Assembly: GCA_003455275.1 (NCBI GenBank)
Contig: DMRR01000072.1
Span: forward strand, 1 to 9,272
Direction: 5' to 3'
Origin: Bacteroidota bacterium
GTDB lineage: Bacteria; Bacteroidota; Bacteroidia; Chitinophagales; UBA10324
Length of the DNA stretch: 9,272 nt
The translations under genes and the position numbers were made by a program. This document shows, in pieces, positions 1 through 5,895 of this stretch. How positions within the stretch are numbered: the first letter of the stretch is position 1; each line of letters opens with the position of its first letter. The notes below the pieces were generated by a model that searched no databases, was not told where the DNA came from, and was given only the letters and a program-made list of their open reading frames with translations.

Positions 1-217
1 TCGGAATTTTTCCTTTCACTTCATGTCTCAATCCGCAGAAGAAATACCACAAGCGCGCCCACATTCTAATCAGAAAGAAAATAATATTTCCTCCAACATA
101 AATTCCGAACAACGCAGCAATAAGCATGAACGGAAGAAATAAAATCATCAATATAATGAAGAGAAGGATTGCATAGATGCGGTAAAGCGAGAGAAGAATT
201 TCTTGGAAGAATTTCAT
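1..217 (-). CDS. plsC: PlsC-like 1-acyl-glycerol-3-phosphate acyltransferase, N-terminal part
   Basis: This is an open frame that starts with ATG at 217 and continues off the left edge; 72 codons are visible. The translation begins MKFFQEILLSLYRIYAILLF, has a strongly hydrophobic segment at about residues 15-55, then an aromatic, Arg/Trp-rich stretch (RMWARLWYFFCGLRHEVKG). Bacteroidota PlsC proteins typically start like this: a membrane anchor, an 'fxRxWaxxwyfxxGirh' segment, then the acyltransferase core. Family members acylate lysophosphatidic acid to phosphatidic acid at the inner membrane. The catalytic HX4D motif would lie beyond the edge, so activity cannot be judged and the name rests on the N-terminal pattern only. 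It lies 72 bp downstream of ychF on the same strand with no terminator visible between them, so co-transcription is possible. There is no Shine-Dalgarno sequence. The alternative is another membrane-anchored acyltransferase of the LPLAT superfamily. Confidence 0.7.
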   Translation of the reverse strand, partial: MKFFQEILLSLYRIYAILLFIILMILFLPFMLIAALFGIYVGGNIIFFLIRMWARLWYFFCGLRHEVKGKIP

Positions 218-289
218 TTGAGGTGAAATAAATTCTAAACACAGAGGGAATAAATCAACAAGCATCCATCACCCCTCATCCATCTCCCA

Positions 290-1390
290 CTAAACATTAA
301 ACAAGAAGTGCATCACATCACCATCCTGCACCACATATTCTTTTCCTTCTACACGGAGTTTTCCATTGGCGCGGCAGTTCGATTCTGATTCATACTTGAT
401 GAAATCATTGTAAGCAATCACTTCGGCGCGGATAAAACCTTTTTCAAAATCGGAATGAATTACTCCTGCCGCTTGTGGTGCCACCATTCCTTTATGAATT
501 GTCCACGCACGAACTTCCTGCACACCGGCAGTGAAGTAAGTAGCGAGATTCAAAAGTTTGTAGGCAGAATGAATGAGTTTCGTTACGCCCGGTTCGCTTA
601 ATCCCATGTCGCTAAGAAATGCTTTGCGGTCATCGTAACTATCAAGCATAGCTATGTCTGCTTCAATAGCTGCGGAGATAATGAGCACTTCTGCATTTTC
701 ATTTTTCACTGCGCTGCGCAATGCTTCCGTGTGTTTGTTTCCGGTGAGCACACTTGCTTCTTCCACATTACATACATAGAGAACCGGTTTATCAGTCAGG
801 AGAAAACAATCTGCCACCTGTTGCTTATCCTCTGTTTTTGGAACCGGAACACTGCGTGCTGATTGCCCGCTCTCTAAATGTTTTTTGTAAATGTTCAAGA
901 CTTCAAGCGTTTGAATTGCTTCTCTGTCCTGGCTCTTCGCTTGCTTCTGAACCTTAGCAATTTTCTTTTCAATGCTTTCCAAATCTTTCAACTGAAGTTC
1001 AGTGTCAATAATTTCTTTATCTCGAACAGGATTCACACTTCCATCCACATGAATCACATTATCGTCATCGAAGCAACGCACCACATGAATGATTGCATCG
1101 GTGCTGCGGATGTTTCCGAGAAACTGATTTCCTAATCCTTCACCCTTGCTCGCACCTTTCACCAATCCTGCAATGTCAACAATCTCAACAGTTGTCGGAA
1201 CAATTTTATTTGGATTCACTAAGCGTGCAAGTTCATTCAAGCGCTCATCCGGAACAGTGATGACGCCTACATTCGGCTCGATGGTGCAGAAAGGAAAATT
1301 TGCTGCCTGTGCTTTCGCATTGCTGAGTGCATTAAACAAAGTTGACTTCCCAACATTCGGCAATCCAACTATTCCGCATTGTAAACCCAT
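290..1390 (-). CDS. ychF: Redox-regulated ribosome-binding ATPase YchF (Obg-like)
   Basis: The 366-residue product has the full length expected of YchF/OLA1, a cytoplasmic P-loop protein of the Obg family that binds ribosomes and prefers ATP to GTP. Visible motifs are the P-loop GLPNVGKST (residues 9-17), the T/E-rich switch region, DIAG of G3 at 72-75 followed by the Gly-rich LVKGASKGEGLGNQFL, and NVEE at 208-211. NVEE replaces the NKxD that confers guanine specificity, as expected for an ATP-preferring YchF. A predicted helical/coiled-coil arm spans about 125-205, and the C-terminal TGS domain spans about 283-366, ending DGDVMHFLFNV. The ATG at 1390 gives the canonical MGLQCGIVGLPNVGKS start. 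The gene is followed on the same strand by the PlsC-like gene and preceded by the terminator of the lipoprotein unit, so it should have its own promoter. Confidence 0.97.
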   Translation of the reverse strand: MGLQCGIVGLPNVGKSTLFNALSNAKAQAANFPFCTIEPNVGVITVPDERLNELARLVNPNKIVPTTVEIVDIAGLVKGASKGEGLGNQFLGNIRSTDAIIHVVRCFDDDNVIHVDGSVNPVRDKEIIDTELQLKDLESIEKKIAKVQKQAKSQDREAIQTLEVLNIYKKHLESGQSARSVPVPKTEDKQQVADCFLLTDKPVLYVCNVEEASVLTGNKHTEALRSAVKNENAEVLIISAAIEADIAMLDSYDDRKAFLSDMGLSEPGVTKLIHSAYKLLNLATYFTAGVQEVRAWTIHKGMVAPQAAGVIHSDFEKGFIRAEVIAYNDFIKYESESNCRANGKLRVEGKEYVVQDGDVMHFLFNV

Positions 1391-1411
1391 TGATTATTTT
1401 TTTAAAGCGCG

Positions 1412-1419
1412 CGAATATA
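1412..1419 (-). promoter_or_regulatory. Possible -7 element for ychF
   Basis: Read on the minus strand this is TATATTCG, seven of eight matches to the Bacteroidota -7 consensus TAnnTTTG, 22 bp upstream of the ychF ATG. It sits between that start and the terminator of the upstream unit, where a promoter is required. No good TTTG -33 partner is seen at the usual spacing, so support is weak. Confidence 0.3.
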
Positions 1420-1492
1420 TTCTGACAGCTAATATTTTTTCACCAGCCCGTTTACCGGATTTGTGTTACTCGATTTGCAAAATTGAATAGCT

Positions 1493-1527
1493 AAAAAAAA
1501 AGCCGTCCTGAATTTTTCAGGACGGCT
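1493..1527 (-). terminator. Intrinsic terminator of the lipoprotein operon
   Basis: A perfect 12-bp inverted repeat (core AGCCGTCCTG / CAGGACGGCT, arms 1501-1512 and 1516-1527) has a 3-nt loop as drawn. Read on the minus strand it runs straight into a tract of nine T residues (1493-1501). It starts about 20 bp after the stop codon of the 141-residue lipoprotein gene. A strong GC-rich stem plus a U-tract on only one side fixes the direction as minus strand. Confidence 0.92.
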
Positions 1528-1547
1528 TTCAATCTCAGAAACCAAAA

Positions 1548-1973
1548 TTAGTTTTTAGGTTTTCCTTTTGTTCCAACTGGATTGGTTGTAGTACCGTCTG
1601 CATTCTTGGTTCCACCCTTAGTTCCAACAGGATTTCCATTGGTGGTGTTGTTGCCCTTATTGCCAACAGGTCCAGAATTAGTATCAGTTTTAGTGGTTGT
1701 AGTTGTAGTGGTGGTTTTGGTAGTTGATGTTGTTTTCTTTCCACCCTTCTTAGATGCAGTAACCATTGAGTCACCCATCGCCATTCCCTTTGCACGCGCA
1801 TCTGCCATGCAAACACCGGTAAGCGAATCGGTGAGCATCTTATTCCAACTTGTTACCATGCTGTCAATAGCAGCTTTATCCTTATTTGCTTGATCAGCAT
1901 TGCCTCCATTGTTGCAAGCTGAAAAATAAATGCCGAAAGCAAAAACGCCGGCGAGTATGATTAGTTTTTTCAT
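1548..1973 (-). CDS. Small lipoprotein with Thr-rich and heptapeptide-repeat tail
   Basis: The 141-residue product starts MKKLIILAGVFAFGIYFSAC, a lipoprotein signal with lipidation expected at Cys20 in the lipobox FSAC, so it should be membrane anchored on the periplasmic or outer face. Residues 21-71 align without gaps to the product of the next gene upstream (2001-2237), including D37-S38, D49, C55 and D68-S69. The rest is low complexity: a Lys/Gly stretch (75-80), a Thr tract with few interruptions (81-98), and three copies of a heptapeptide, GPVGNKG at 101-107 and NPVGTKG at 114-120 and 131-137. I recognise no catalytic domain. The gene lies 27 bp downstream of its paralogue with no terminator between them, so the two probably share a transcript that ends at 1493-1527. 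A disordered, possibly glycosylated surface tail is an inference only; the function is unknown. Confidence 0.85.
   Translation of the reverse strand: MKKLIILAGVFAFGIYFSACNNGGNADQANKDKAAIDSMVTSWNKMLTDSLTGVCMADARAKGMAMGDSMVTASKKGGKKTTSTTKTTTTTTTTKTDTNSGPVGNKGNNTTNGNPVGTKGGTKNADGTTTNPVGTKGKPKN
1563..1673 (-). repeat. Three degenerate heptapeptide repeats in the lipoprotein tail
   Basis: This stretch encodes GPVGNKG, NPVGTKG and NPVGTKG at residues 101-107, 114-120 and 131-137, joined by Thr/Asn/Gly linkers of six and ten residues. The DNA copies stay similar (plus-strand TTCCAACTGGATT at 1571-1583 and TTCCAACAGGATT at 1622-1634), which suggests fairly recent expansion. The spacing is irregular, so this is not a strict tandem array. 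Confidence 0.75.
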
Positions 1974-2000
1974 TGTAGTCTAATTTTTTATTGTGAATAA

Positions 2001-2237
2001 TTACATGCCTACACCATTTGCGCTACAAATTGAATCGCAAACTCTTTTTGATTCAGTAGCGCCTGCAGTTGCGCAGTTCGCATTTGCTGCGTCAATAATT
2101 GCCTGACGACCGGCACTGTAAATAGAATCTGCTTTAGTTTTCATGGCAGCAGCATCCATAGGGGCGGGTGCGTTGTTGCAACTTGCAACAGCCAAAGAAA
2201 TTATGGCTGCACCCAGAATGAAAAATGCTTTTTTCAT
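2001..2237 (-). CDS. Small Cys-containing lipoprotein, paralogue of the downstream lipoprotein
   Basis: The 78-residue product starts MKKAFFILGAAIISLAVASC, a clear lipoprotein signal with lipobox VASC and lipidation expected at Cys20. The mature part is about 58 residues and is probably helical. Three further cysteines (C55, C67, C71) are spaced so that C67 and C71 flank D68-S69-I70. It aligns without gaps to the next lipoprotein (1548-1973) from residue 1 to about 71, sharing C20, D37-S38, D49, C55 and D68-S69, so the pair probably arose by tandem duplication. It is the first gene of the two-gene unit, preceded by an exact -7 element at 2274-2281. I recognise no named family. The ATG at 2237 is the only start that gives a proper signal peptide. 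Confidence 0.85.
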   Translation of the reverse strand: MKKAFFILGAAIISLAVASCNNAPAPMDAAAMKTKADSIYSAGRQAIIDAANANCATAGATESKRVCDSICSANGVGM

Positions 2238-2273
2238 AGTGTGTTTTAAGAAATGTTTTTGAATTTAAGTCGC

Positions 2274-2306
2274 CAAATATATGAGTGACTAATATCGATT
2301 ATGCAA
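2274..2306 (-). promoter_or_regulatory. Bacteroidota-type promoter of the lipoprotein operon
   Basis: On the minus strand, TATATTTG (2274-2281) matches the Bacteroidota -7 consensus TAnnTTTG exactly. A TTG (2304-2306, in the context ATTGC) lies 22 bp upstream, in the range of the -33 element. The -7 box lies 36 bp upstream of the ATG at 2237, leaving an untranslated leader of roughly 30 nt. Confidence 0.65.
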
Positions 2307-2334
2307 TAACTCTATAAAAGAGTTTTAAACAAAC

Positions 2335-2367
2335 AAAAAAGCCATCCTGAAATTTCAGAATGGCTTT
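2335..2367 (-). terminator. Intrinsic terminator after the 66-residue ORF
   Basis: The inverted repeat GCCATCCTGA (2341-2350) / TCAGAATGGC (2355-2364), extended by flanking A-T pairs, has one imperfect pair (2346/2359). That pair is C·A in plus-strand RNA but a stable G·U in minus-strand RNA. Read on the minus strand, the stem is followed by six T residues (2335-2340). Both signs point to termination of the minus-strand gene ending at 2389. A short T run on the other side may allow weak termination in the opposite direction. Confidence 0.85.
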
Positions 2368-2388
2368 AATTATTTTTTTAATAAAATA

Positions 2389-2589
2389 TTACCATGCTCC
2401 TCCATATCCGGGAATAGGATCAATATCAAAATCTTCCTCACTCTTTGTTCCATCATCTTCCTGAATAATAGGTTTGTTTTGAGCGCGCATTTTTAATAAC
2501 GCCTCCAAAGTGAGCAAGTTTTGCTTTGCTTCCTGCAAATCATGCTCGGTTCTTTGTTCATCTGAGTTAGTGATATTCGGGTCAGCCAT
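2389..2589 (-). CDS. Small acidic hypothetical protein
   Basis: The 66-residue product has no signal peptide or membrane segment and is rich in Asp/Glu. Residues 10-38 look like an amphipathic helix (EQRTEHDLQEAKQNLLTLEA and on). The rest is an acidic, probably disordered tail that ends in a Pro/Gly/aromatic patch, DPIPGYGGAW. I do not recognise the family. The frame is supported as a gene by a strong minus-strand terminator starting 22 bp after its stop (2335-2367), by another terminator isolating it from the gene upstream, and by a clean ATG. No convincing -7 element was found; TACTTTAG at 2612-2619 on the minus strand is one mismatch away but has no -33 partner. The short conserved-looking C-terminus could suggest a peptide ligand or RiPP core, but no modification enzyme lies nearby. 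Confidence 0.65.
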   Translation of the reverse strand: MADPNITNSDEQRTEHDLQEAKQNLLTLEALLKMRAQNKPIIQEDDGTKSEEDFDIDPIPGYGGAW

Positions 2590-2713
2590 TTGAATTATTT
2601 TTTTGATACACCTAAAGTATACAGCAGCAATAAGGATTAATAAGCTTTTATGCGATTGTTGTTCACAAGTATGTGTTTTCAGAAAAATTTTTTAGTCAAT
2701 AAAAATTTTGCAT

Positions 2714-2746
2714 AAAAAAACCCGTCTCATTTGATTGAAACGGGTT
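2714..2746 (-). terminator. Intrinsic terminator of the T9SS-sorted protein gene
   Basis: The inverted repeat AACCCGTCTCA (2719-2729) / TGAAACGGGTT (2736-2746) encloses a 6-nt loop. Its one imperfect pair (2726/2739) is G·U in minus-strand RNA and C·A in plus-strand RNA. A seven-T tract follows on the minus strand (2714-2720). It begins 26 bp after the stop of the 302-residue secreted protein gene. Confidence 0.88.
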
Positions 2747-2771
2747 ATAATAATTTTTGCTAACTAAGAAA

Positions 2772-3680
2772 TTATTTTTTTATGCTGAATTTACCTGTAG
2801 AAAGTACAGCGTTGTTCAAATCAGATACCTGGTAGAAATACATACCATTGTCCATGTCTTCAGTTTCAAGGTTTAAAACAGAACCATCAATTGTGATGGA
2901 TTTAATTTTCTTTCCAAGAAGGTCATAGATGTTAAGAGTAGATGCATTATTCATTCCCTTGAAGGAGAAACGAACAACTGAACTTGCAGGATTAGGGTAA
3001 ATTGCAACAGAAGGTTTTGTTATCACTGTATTGTTTATACCAGCTACATTTCCATGCAGAGCTATATCATCAATCAAAAGAACTGTTCCGGTCTGAGCTG
3101 AAAGGATATTCTTTGAACTTTGAACAATAATTAAAACTGAATCAGGCATTGTTGAAGACCAGTCATGATAGTTAAAATTAAGAGTAAACTGTGCATAAGT
3201 TGCTTGTGCTCCTAATCCTTTTCTTCCAACTGCAATGGTATCACGGTTTGCACCGTTTCTATGAAATAGAATAGCTGTTACCAATGCAGAATCTGCTCCG
3301 CCACCAGCAGTATATTGAAAATAACCTGTCAGGTTCTGCGAACGGGTAGTCCATGGAGTACCGCCGCTGAATGTAATTTGTCCAACACCTGGAGAAGTTA
3401 TTACTCCATTTGTGATTACACCGGGGAAATGAAGGGCAGTTCCTGCTGTTTGCAATTGTGCAGCATATTGTCCAGAATTTGCAGTTGTAGATTTAAGAAC
3501 TGTAGGCAACCCAACAACTTGTGAAGAGGCAGCATTGCTGGTCATCCAGGAAGTAGGATCTTCATAAGAAGTAACAGCTTGCCAGCTTTCGAAATCAGCA
3601 TTAAGAATAGCTTGTGATTTTGCAACCTTTAAATTCAGCAACAGCACAATTGCCATTGCCATGCTTAGAATTTTTTTCAT
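2772..3680 (-). CDS. Secreted PCMD-like beta-sandwich protein with T9SS sorting domain
   Basis: The 302-residue product has a signal peptide (1-22) with likely cleavage in KVAKS|QAIL. The central part (about 25-212) has the pattern of the PCMD (putative carbohydrate metabolism) / beta-sandwich family seen in Bacteroidota: NADFESWQ at the start, YEDPTSWMTSN (39-49), a segment beginning 'LTGYFQY' then GGGADSALV, PDSVLIIVQSSK (179-190), and LLIDDIALHG (201-210) at the end. Residues about 222-302 form a type A T9SS C-terminal domain: AIYPNPASS (226-234), LNIYDLLGKKI, NGMYFYQV and the basic end GKFSIKK. Proteins with this domain cross the outer membrane through T9SS and are usually cleaved and attached to the surface or released. 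It is monocistronic: a candidate promoter lies upstream and a terminator follows. Surface carbohydrate binding is an inference from the family; no catalytic residues can be pointed out. Confidence 0.85.
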   Translation of the reverse strand: MKKILSMAMAIVLLLNLKVAKSQAILNADFESWQAVTSYEDPTSWMTSNAASSQVVGLPTVLKSTTANSGQYAAQLQTAGTALHFPGVITNGVITSPGVGQITFSGGTPWTTRSQNLTGYFQYTAGGGADSALVTAILFHRNGANRDTIAVGRKGLGAQATYAQFTLNFNYHDWSSTMPDSVLIIVQSSKNILSAQTGTVLLIDDIALHGNVAGINNTVITKPSVAIYPNPASSVVRFSFKGMNNASTLNIYDLLGKKIKSITIDGSVLNLETEDMDNGMYFYQVSDLNNAVLSTGKFSIKK

Positions 3681-3716
3681 TTTAAATGTTTGATTTTTTC
3701 TGTTTGAATGTGGGTG

Positions 3717-3749
3717 GAAAAATACAATAAAGGAAGTTGAATAATCAAA
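3717..3749 (-). promoter_or_regulatory. Candidate promoter of the T9SS-sorted protein gene
   Basis: On the minus strand, TTTG (3746-3749) is followed after 21 bp by TATTTTTC (3717-3724), seven of eight matches to TAnnTTTG. The spacing fits Bacteroidota -33/-7 promoters. The -7 box is 36 bp upstream of the ATG at 3680, the same distance as in the lipoprotein operon promoter. Confidence 0.45.
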
Positions 3750-3839
3750 TGACAGAAAAAATATTTAAACGCGCTTACATTTTCAAGCAAGTAATTAGTG
3801 GGCAATTTTTATTTTCATTGCAGAATAAAATTTTGATAA

Positions 3840-4469
3840 GTGCGGTTTGAAATATTCCTTTCTATTGAACTTGCTTACCTGATTGGCGGAATTCCGTTTT
3901 CAGTTCTGGTAGGGAAAATATTTTTTGGAAAAGATGTTCGTAAAGAAGGAAGTGGAAATGCAGGGGCAACCAATACAATGCGCGTACTGGGTAAGCGCGC
4001 CGGATTTGCCGTTCTTATTCTTGATATTGCAAAGGGAATGTTTGCTGTTTCTCTCTCCTACTACTTCGGAAATATTTCAACAGCGAGCGAAGATTTTATA
4101 GTATATCAATTAGCTCTCGGATTATCTGCTGCAGTTGGTCATATATATCCAATATATTTATGGTTTAAAGGCGGAAAAGGTGTTGCTACTCTCTTTGGTG
4201 TAATACTGGCAGTCTTTCCTAAGGCGGCCATCGTTTGCACTGCTGTTTTTCTGGTTACTGTTTTGTTTTCAAGATATGTCTCTCTCTCTTCCATTCTTGC
4301 GGGAATTACTTTTCCGTTAAGCATAATTTTTATGCTTAACTATTCATCTAAAATGATAATTGTTTTTTCGTTGTTGATTCCAATTCTGATTATTTACACA
4401 CACCGGCAAAATATTCAAAGGCTGCTAATTGGAACTGAAAACAAGTTCACTTTTAAAAACAAACGATAA
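3840..4469 (+). CDS. plsY: Glycerol-3-phosphate acyltransferase PlsY
   Basis: PlsY is an integral inner-membrane enzyme that transfers the acyl group of acyl-phosphate (made by PlsX) to the sn-1 position of glycerol-3-phosphate, the first acylation in phospholipid synthesis. The 209-residue product has normal family length and the three conserved loops: GSGNAGATN (37-45), LDIAKG (61-66) and GHIYPIYLWFKGGKGVAT (100-117). It also has the typical tail HRQNIQRLLIGTENKF (188-203). Five or more hydrophobic segments are visible. The start is GTG at 3840: a TAA codon lies immediately before it in frame, and the first in-frame ATG is Met47, which would remove the first transmembrane helix and the GSGN motif. 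PlsX is not in the window. The gene lies alone on the plus strand and converges on the ABC permease gene 36 bp away, with no clear terminator between them. Confidence 0.95.
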   Translation: MRFEIFLSIELAYLIGGIPFSVLVGKIFFGKDVRKEGSGNAGATNTMRVLGKRAGFAVLILDIAKGMFAVSLSYYFGNISTASEDFIVYQLALGLSAAVGHIYPIYLWFKGGKGVATLFGVILAVFPKAAIVCTAVFLVTVLFSRYVSLSSILAGITFPLSIIFMLNYSSKMIIVFSLLIPILIIYTHRQNIQRLLIGTENKFTFKNKR

Positions 4470-4505
4470 GAGGAAGGTTTCTGTTAATAGTATGACAATA
4501 CTTCT

Positions 4506-5741
4506 TTACTCATAGCGCAACGACTCAATTGGATCAAGCCGTGCTGCTTTTACTGCTGGATAAAGTCCGGAAACCAACCCGACCATAAAGCAGAAAACTA
4601 TTCCTGCAAAAATCCAAACCCAAGGTATGATGAATGTTCCGCCAATGAGAAGCGAGACTCCATTACCGGCAAGGATTCCTAAAATAATTCCAAGTATGCC
4701 ACCAAGCTGGCAGATGACAATTGCTTCGACCAAAAACTGTGTACGAATGGTTCTTCGTGTTGCCCCAAGCGCTTTGCTCACACCAATTTCGCGGGTTCGT
4801 TCAGTGACTGAAACTAGCATTATGTTCATCAGTCCTATTGCTGCGCCAAACAAAGTGATGACTCCTATTATAGTAGCTGCAATTGTTACATAACTGATCT
4901 GATCGAACACGGTATTAGCCAGCGCATCACTTTTTGTAATATCAAAATCATCATCGTGTCCAAGTTTTATTTTACGGATACTTCTCATTAAACCACCTGC
5001 CTCTTCAATGGCATAATTGAGTTGATCAATATTATCAACTGTTACAGAAATTCCGACTGAAGCATCAGGTCCGGTAAAGTATCTGATTGCATTTAGGATT
5101 GGAACAAATACCTGATTATCTCCGCTTCGTACCATGCTGCTACCTTTTGATTTCATAAGTCCGATAATCCGGTATCGTTTGTCATTAATTGAAACATATT
5201 GATTTAAGGGATCTGATTTTTCTTTAAAAAGTTTTGTCACCACATCATTCCCAAGAATAACCAGATCACTTCCGTCCTTTACTTCAGCAGCTGTAAAAAA
5301 TCTTCCTTCTGCAATTTCATAACCGCTTGCCTCCAGATAATATTGATCAATTCCCCAAACTGCCACATTGGGGTTTGTTTTTTCAGAAAAGAATTTCACT
5401 GTTGCCATACCAGAAGCAAAAACACCGAGAGAAACTTTTGCAGGGAAATCAAACCTCTCTTTAAAGGCACGAGCTTCCTCGAATCGAAGCGGCGGGCTTG
5501 TTATTTCTTCTCTGCCACCACCATGACGGCGAACTCCTGTGCCGCCTTGTCGAATACTAAAAGTATTAGAACCAAGAAAACTGAAGCTCGAATAAATATT
5601 GGCCTTAAGAGAATCGACCGCCGTAAGGATTCCGACAAGTGCCATAATTCCGAATGCTATGATGAGGCAGGTAAGAATTGTGCGTGTTCTGTTTGCGCGA
5701 ATGGACCGTAATGCCTGTCTGATATTTTCAATCAAATTCAT
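4506..5741 (-). CDS. MacB/FtsX-type ABC transporter permease
   Basis: The 411-residue product has the architecture of MacB-like permeases. There is one N-terminal membrane helix (about 21-43), a large periplasmic MacB core domain (about 45-280), then three helices (about 284-308, 336-364 and 372-394) forming the FtsX domain. Characteristic motifs are [11 protein letters not shown] (14-24), [19 protein letters not shown] (312-330) and the end [12 protein letters not shown] (400-411). Such permeases pair with a separate ATPase and act as mechanotransmitters in export of lipoproteins, peptides or antibiotics rather than as classical channels. No ATPase or membrane-fusion partner gene lies in the window, so the substrate cannot be guessed. 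A basic Gly/Arg-rich stretch ([13 protein letters not shown], 67-79) early in the periplasmic part is unusual and probably a flexible loop. The gene diverges from 5896; no convincing promoter was seen in the AT-rich upstream region. Confidence 0.92.
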   Translation of the reverse strand: MNLIENIRQALRSIRANRTRTILTCLIIAFGIMALVGILTAVDSLKANIYSSFSFLGSNTFSIRQGGTGVRRHGGGREEITSPPLRFEEARAFKERFDFPAKVSLGVFASGMATVKFFSEKTNPNVAVWGIDQYYLEASGYEIAEGRFFTAAEVKDGSDLVILGNDVVTKLFKEKSDPLNQYVSINDKRYRIIGLMKSKGSSMVRSGDNQVFVPILNAIRYFTGPDASVGISVTVDNIDQLNYAIEEAGGLMRSIRKIKLGHDDDFDITKSDALANTVFDQISYVTIAATIIGVITLFGAAIGLMNIMLVSVTERTREIGVSKALGATRRTIRTQFLVEAIVICQLGGILGIILGILAGNGVSLLIGGTFIIPWVWIFAGIVFCFMVGLVSGLYPAVKAARLDPIESLRYE

Positions 5742-5874
5742 TGGTGTAAGAATAATGTAACCCTGCTGAAGACGGAAAAGAGAAAATCAAATTCAATTTA
5801 TTATTTAAAAAAAATTTAAACAAAATGTAAGTAAATAATTCTTCAGCACCTTCTCAGTAATTTTTTTCTCATTC

Positions 5875-5882
5875 TATATTTG
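5875..5882 (+). promoter_or_regulatory. -7 element of the module-protein/protease operon
   Basis: TATATTTG matches the Bacteroidota -7 consensus TAnnTTTG exactly and lies only 13 bp upstream of the ATG at 5896. Transcription from it would leave a leader of fewer than about 10 nt. No clear TTTG -33 partner is present at 19-23 bp spacing, so either the -33 is degenerate or the match is fortuitous. Confidence 0.45.
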
Positions 5883-5895
5883 AGCCATTCGATAT

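Noticed and set aside
754..1490. Three plus-strand open frames inside and beyond ychF
   Set aside because: They lie antisense to a fully conserved YchF and have no recognisable motifs or start context.
1582..1893. Plus-strand 103-codon open frame rich in Val
   Set aside because: It is the antisense of the Thr-rich lipoprotein tail; the Val run simply mirrors the ACN codons. The minus-strand frame has a proper lipoprotein signal and a terminator.
1548..2237. The two small genes as a toxin-antitoxin pair
   Set aside because: Both have clear lipoprotein signals and are paralogous to each other, unlike toxin and antitoxin.
2389..2589. RiPP precursor
   Set aside because: No leader motif of a known class, no modification enzyme and no dedicated transporter lie nearby; only the unusual C-terminus suggested it.
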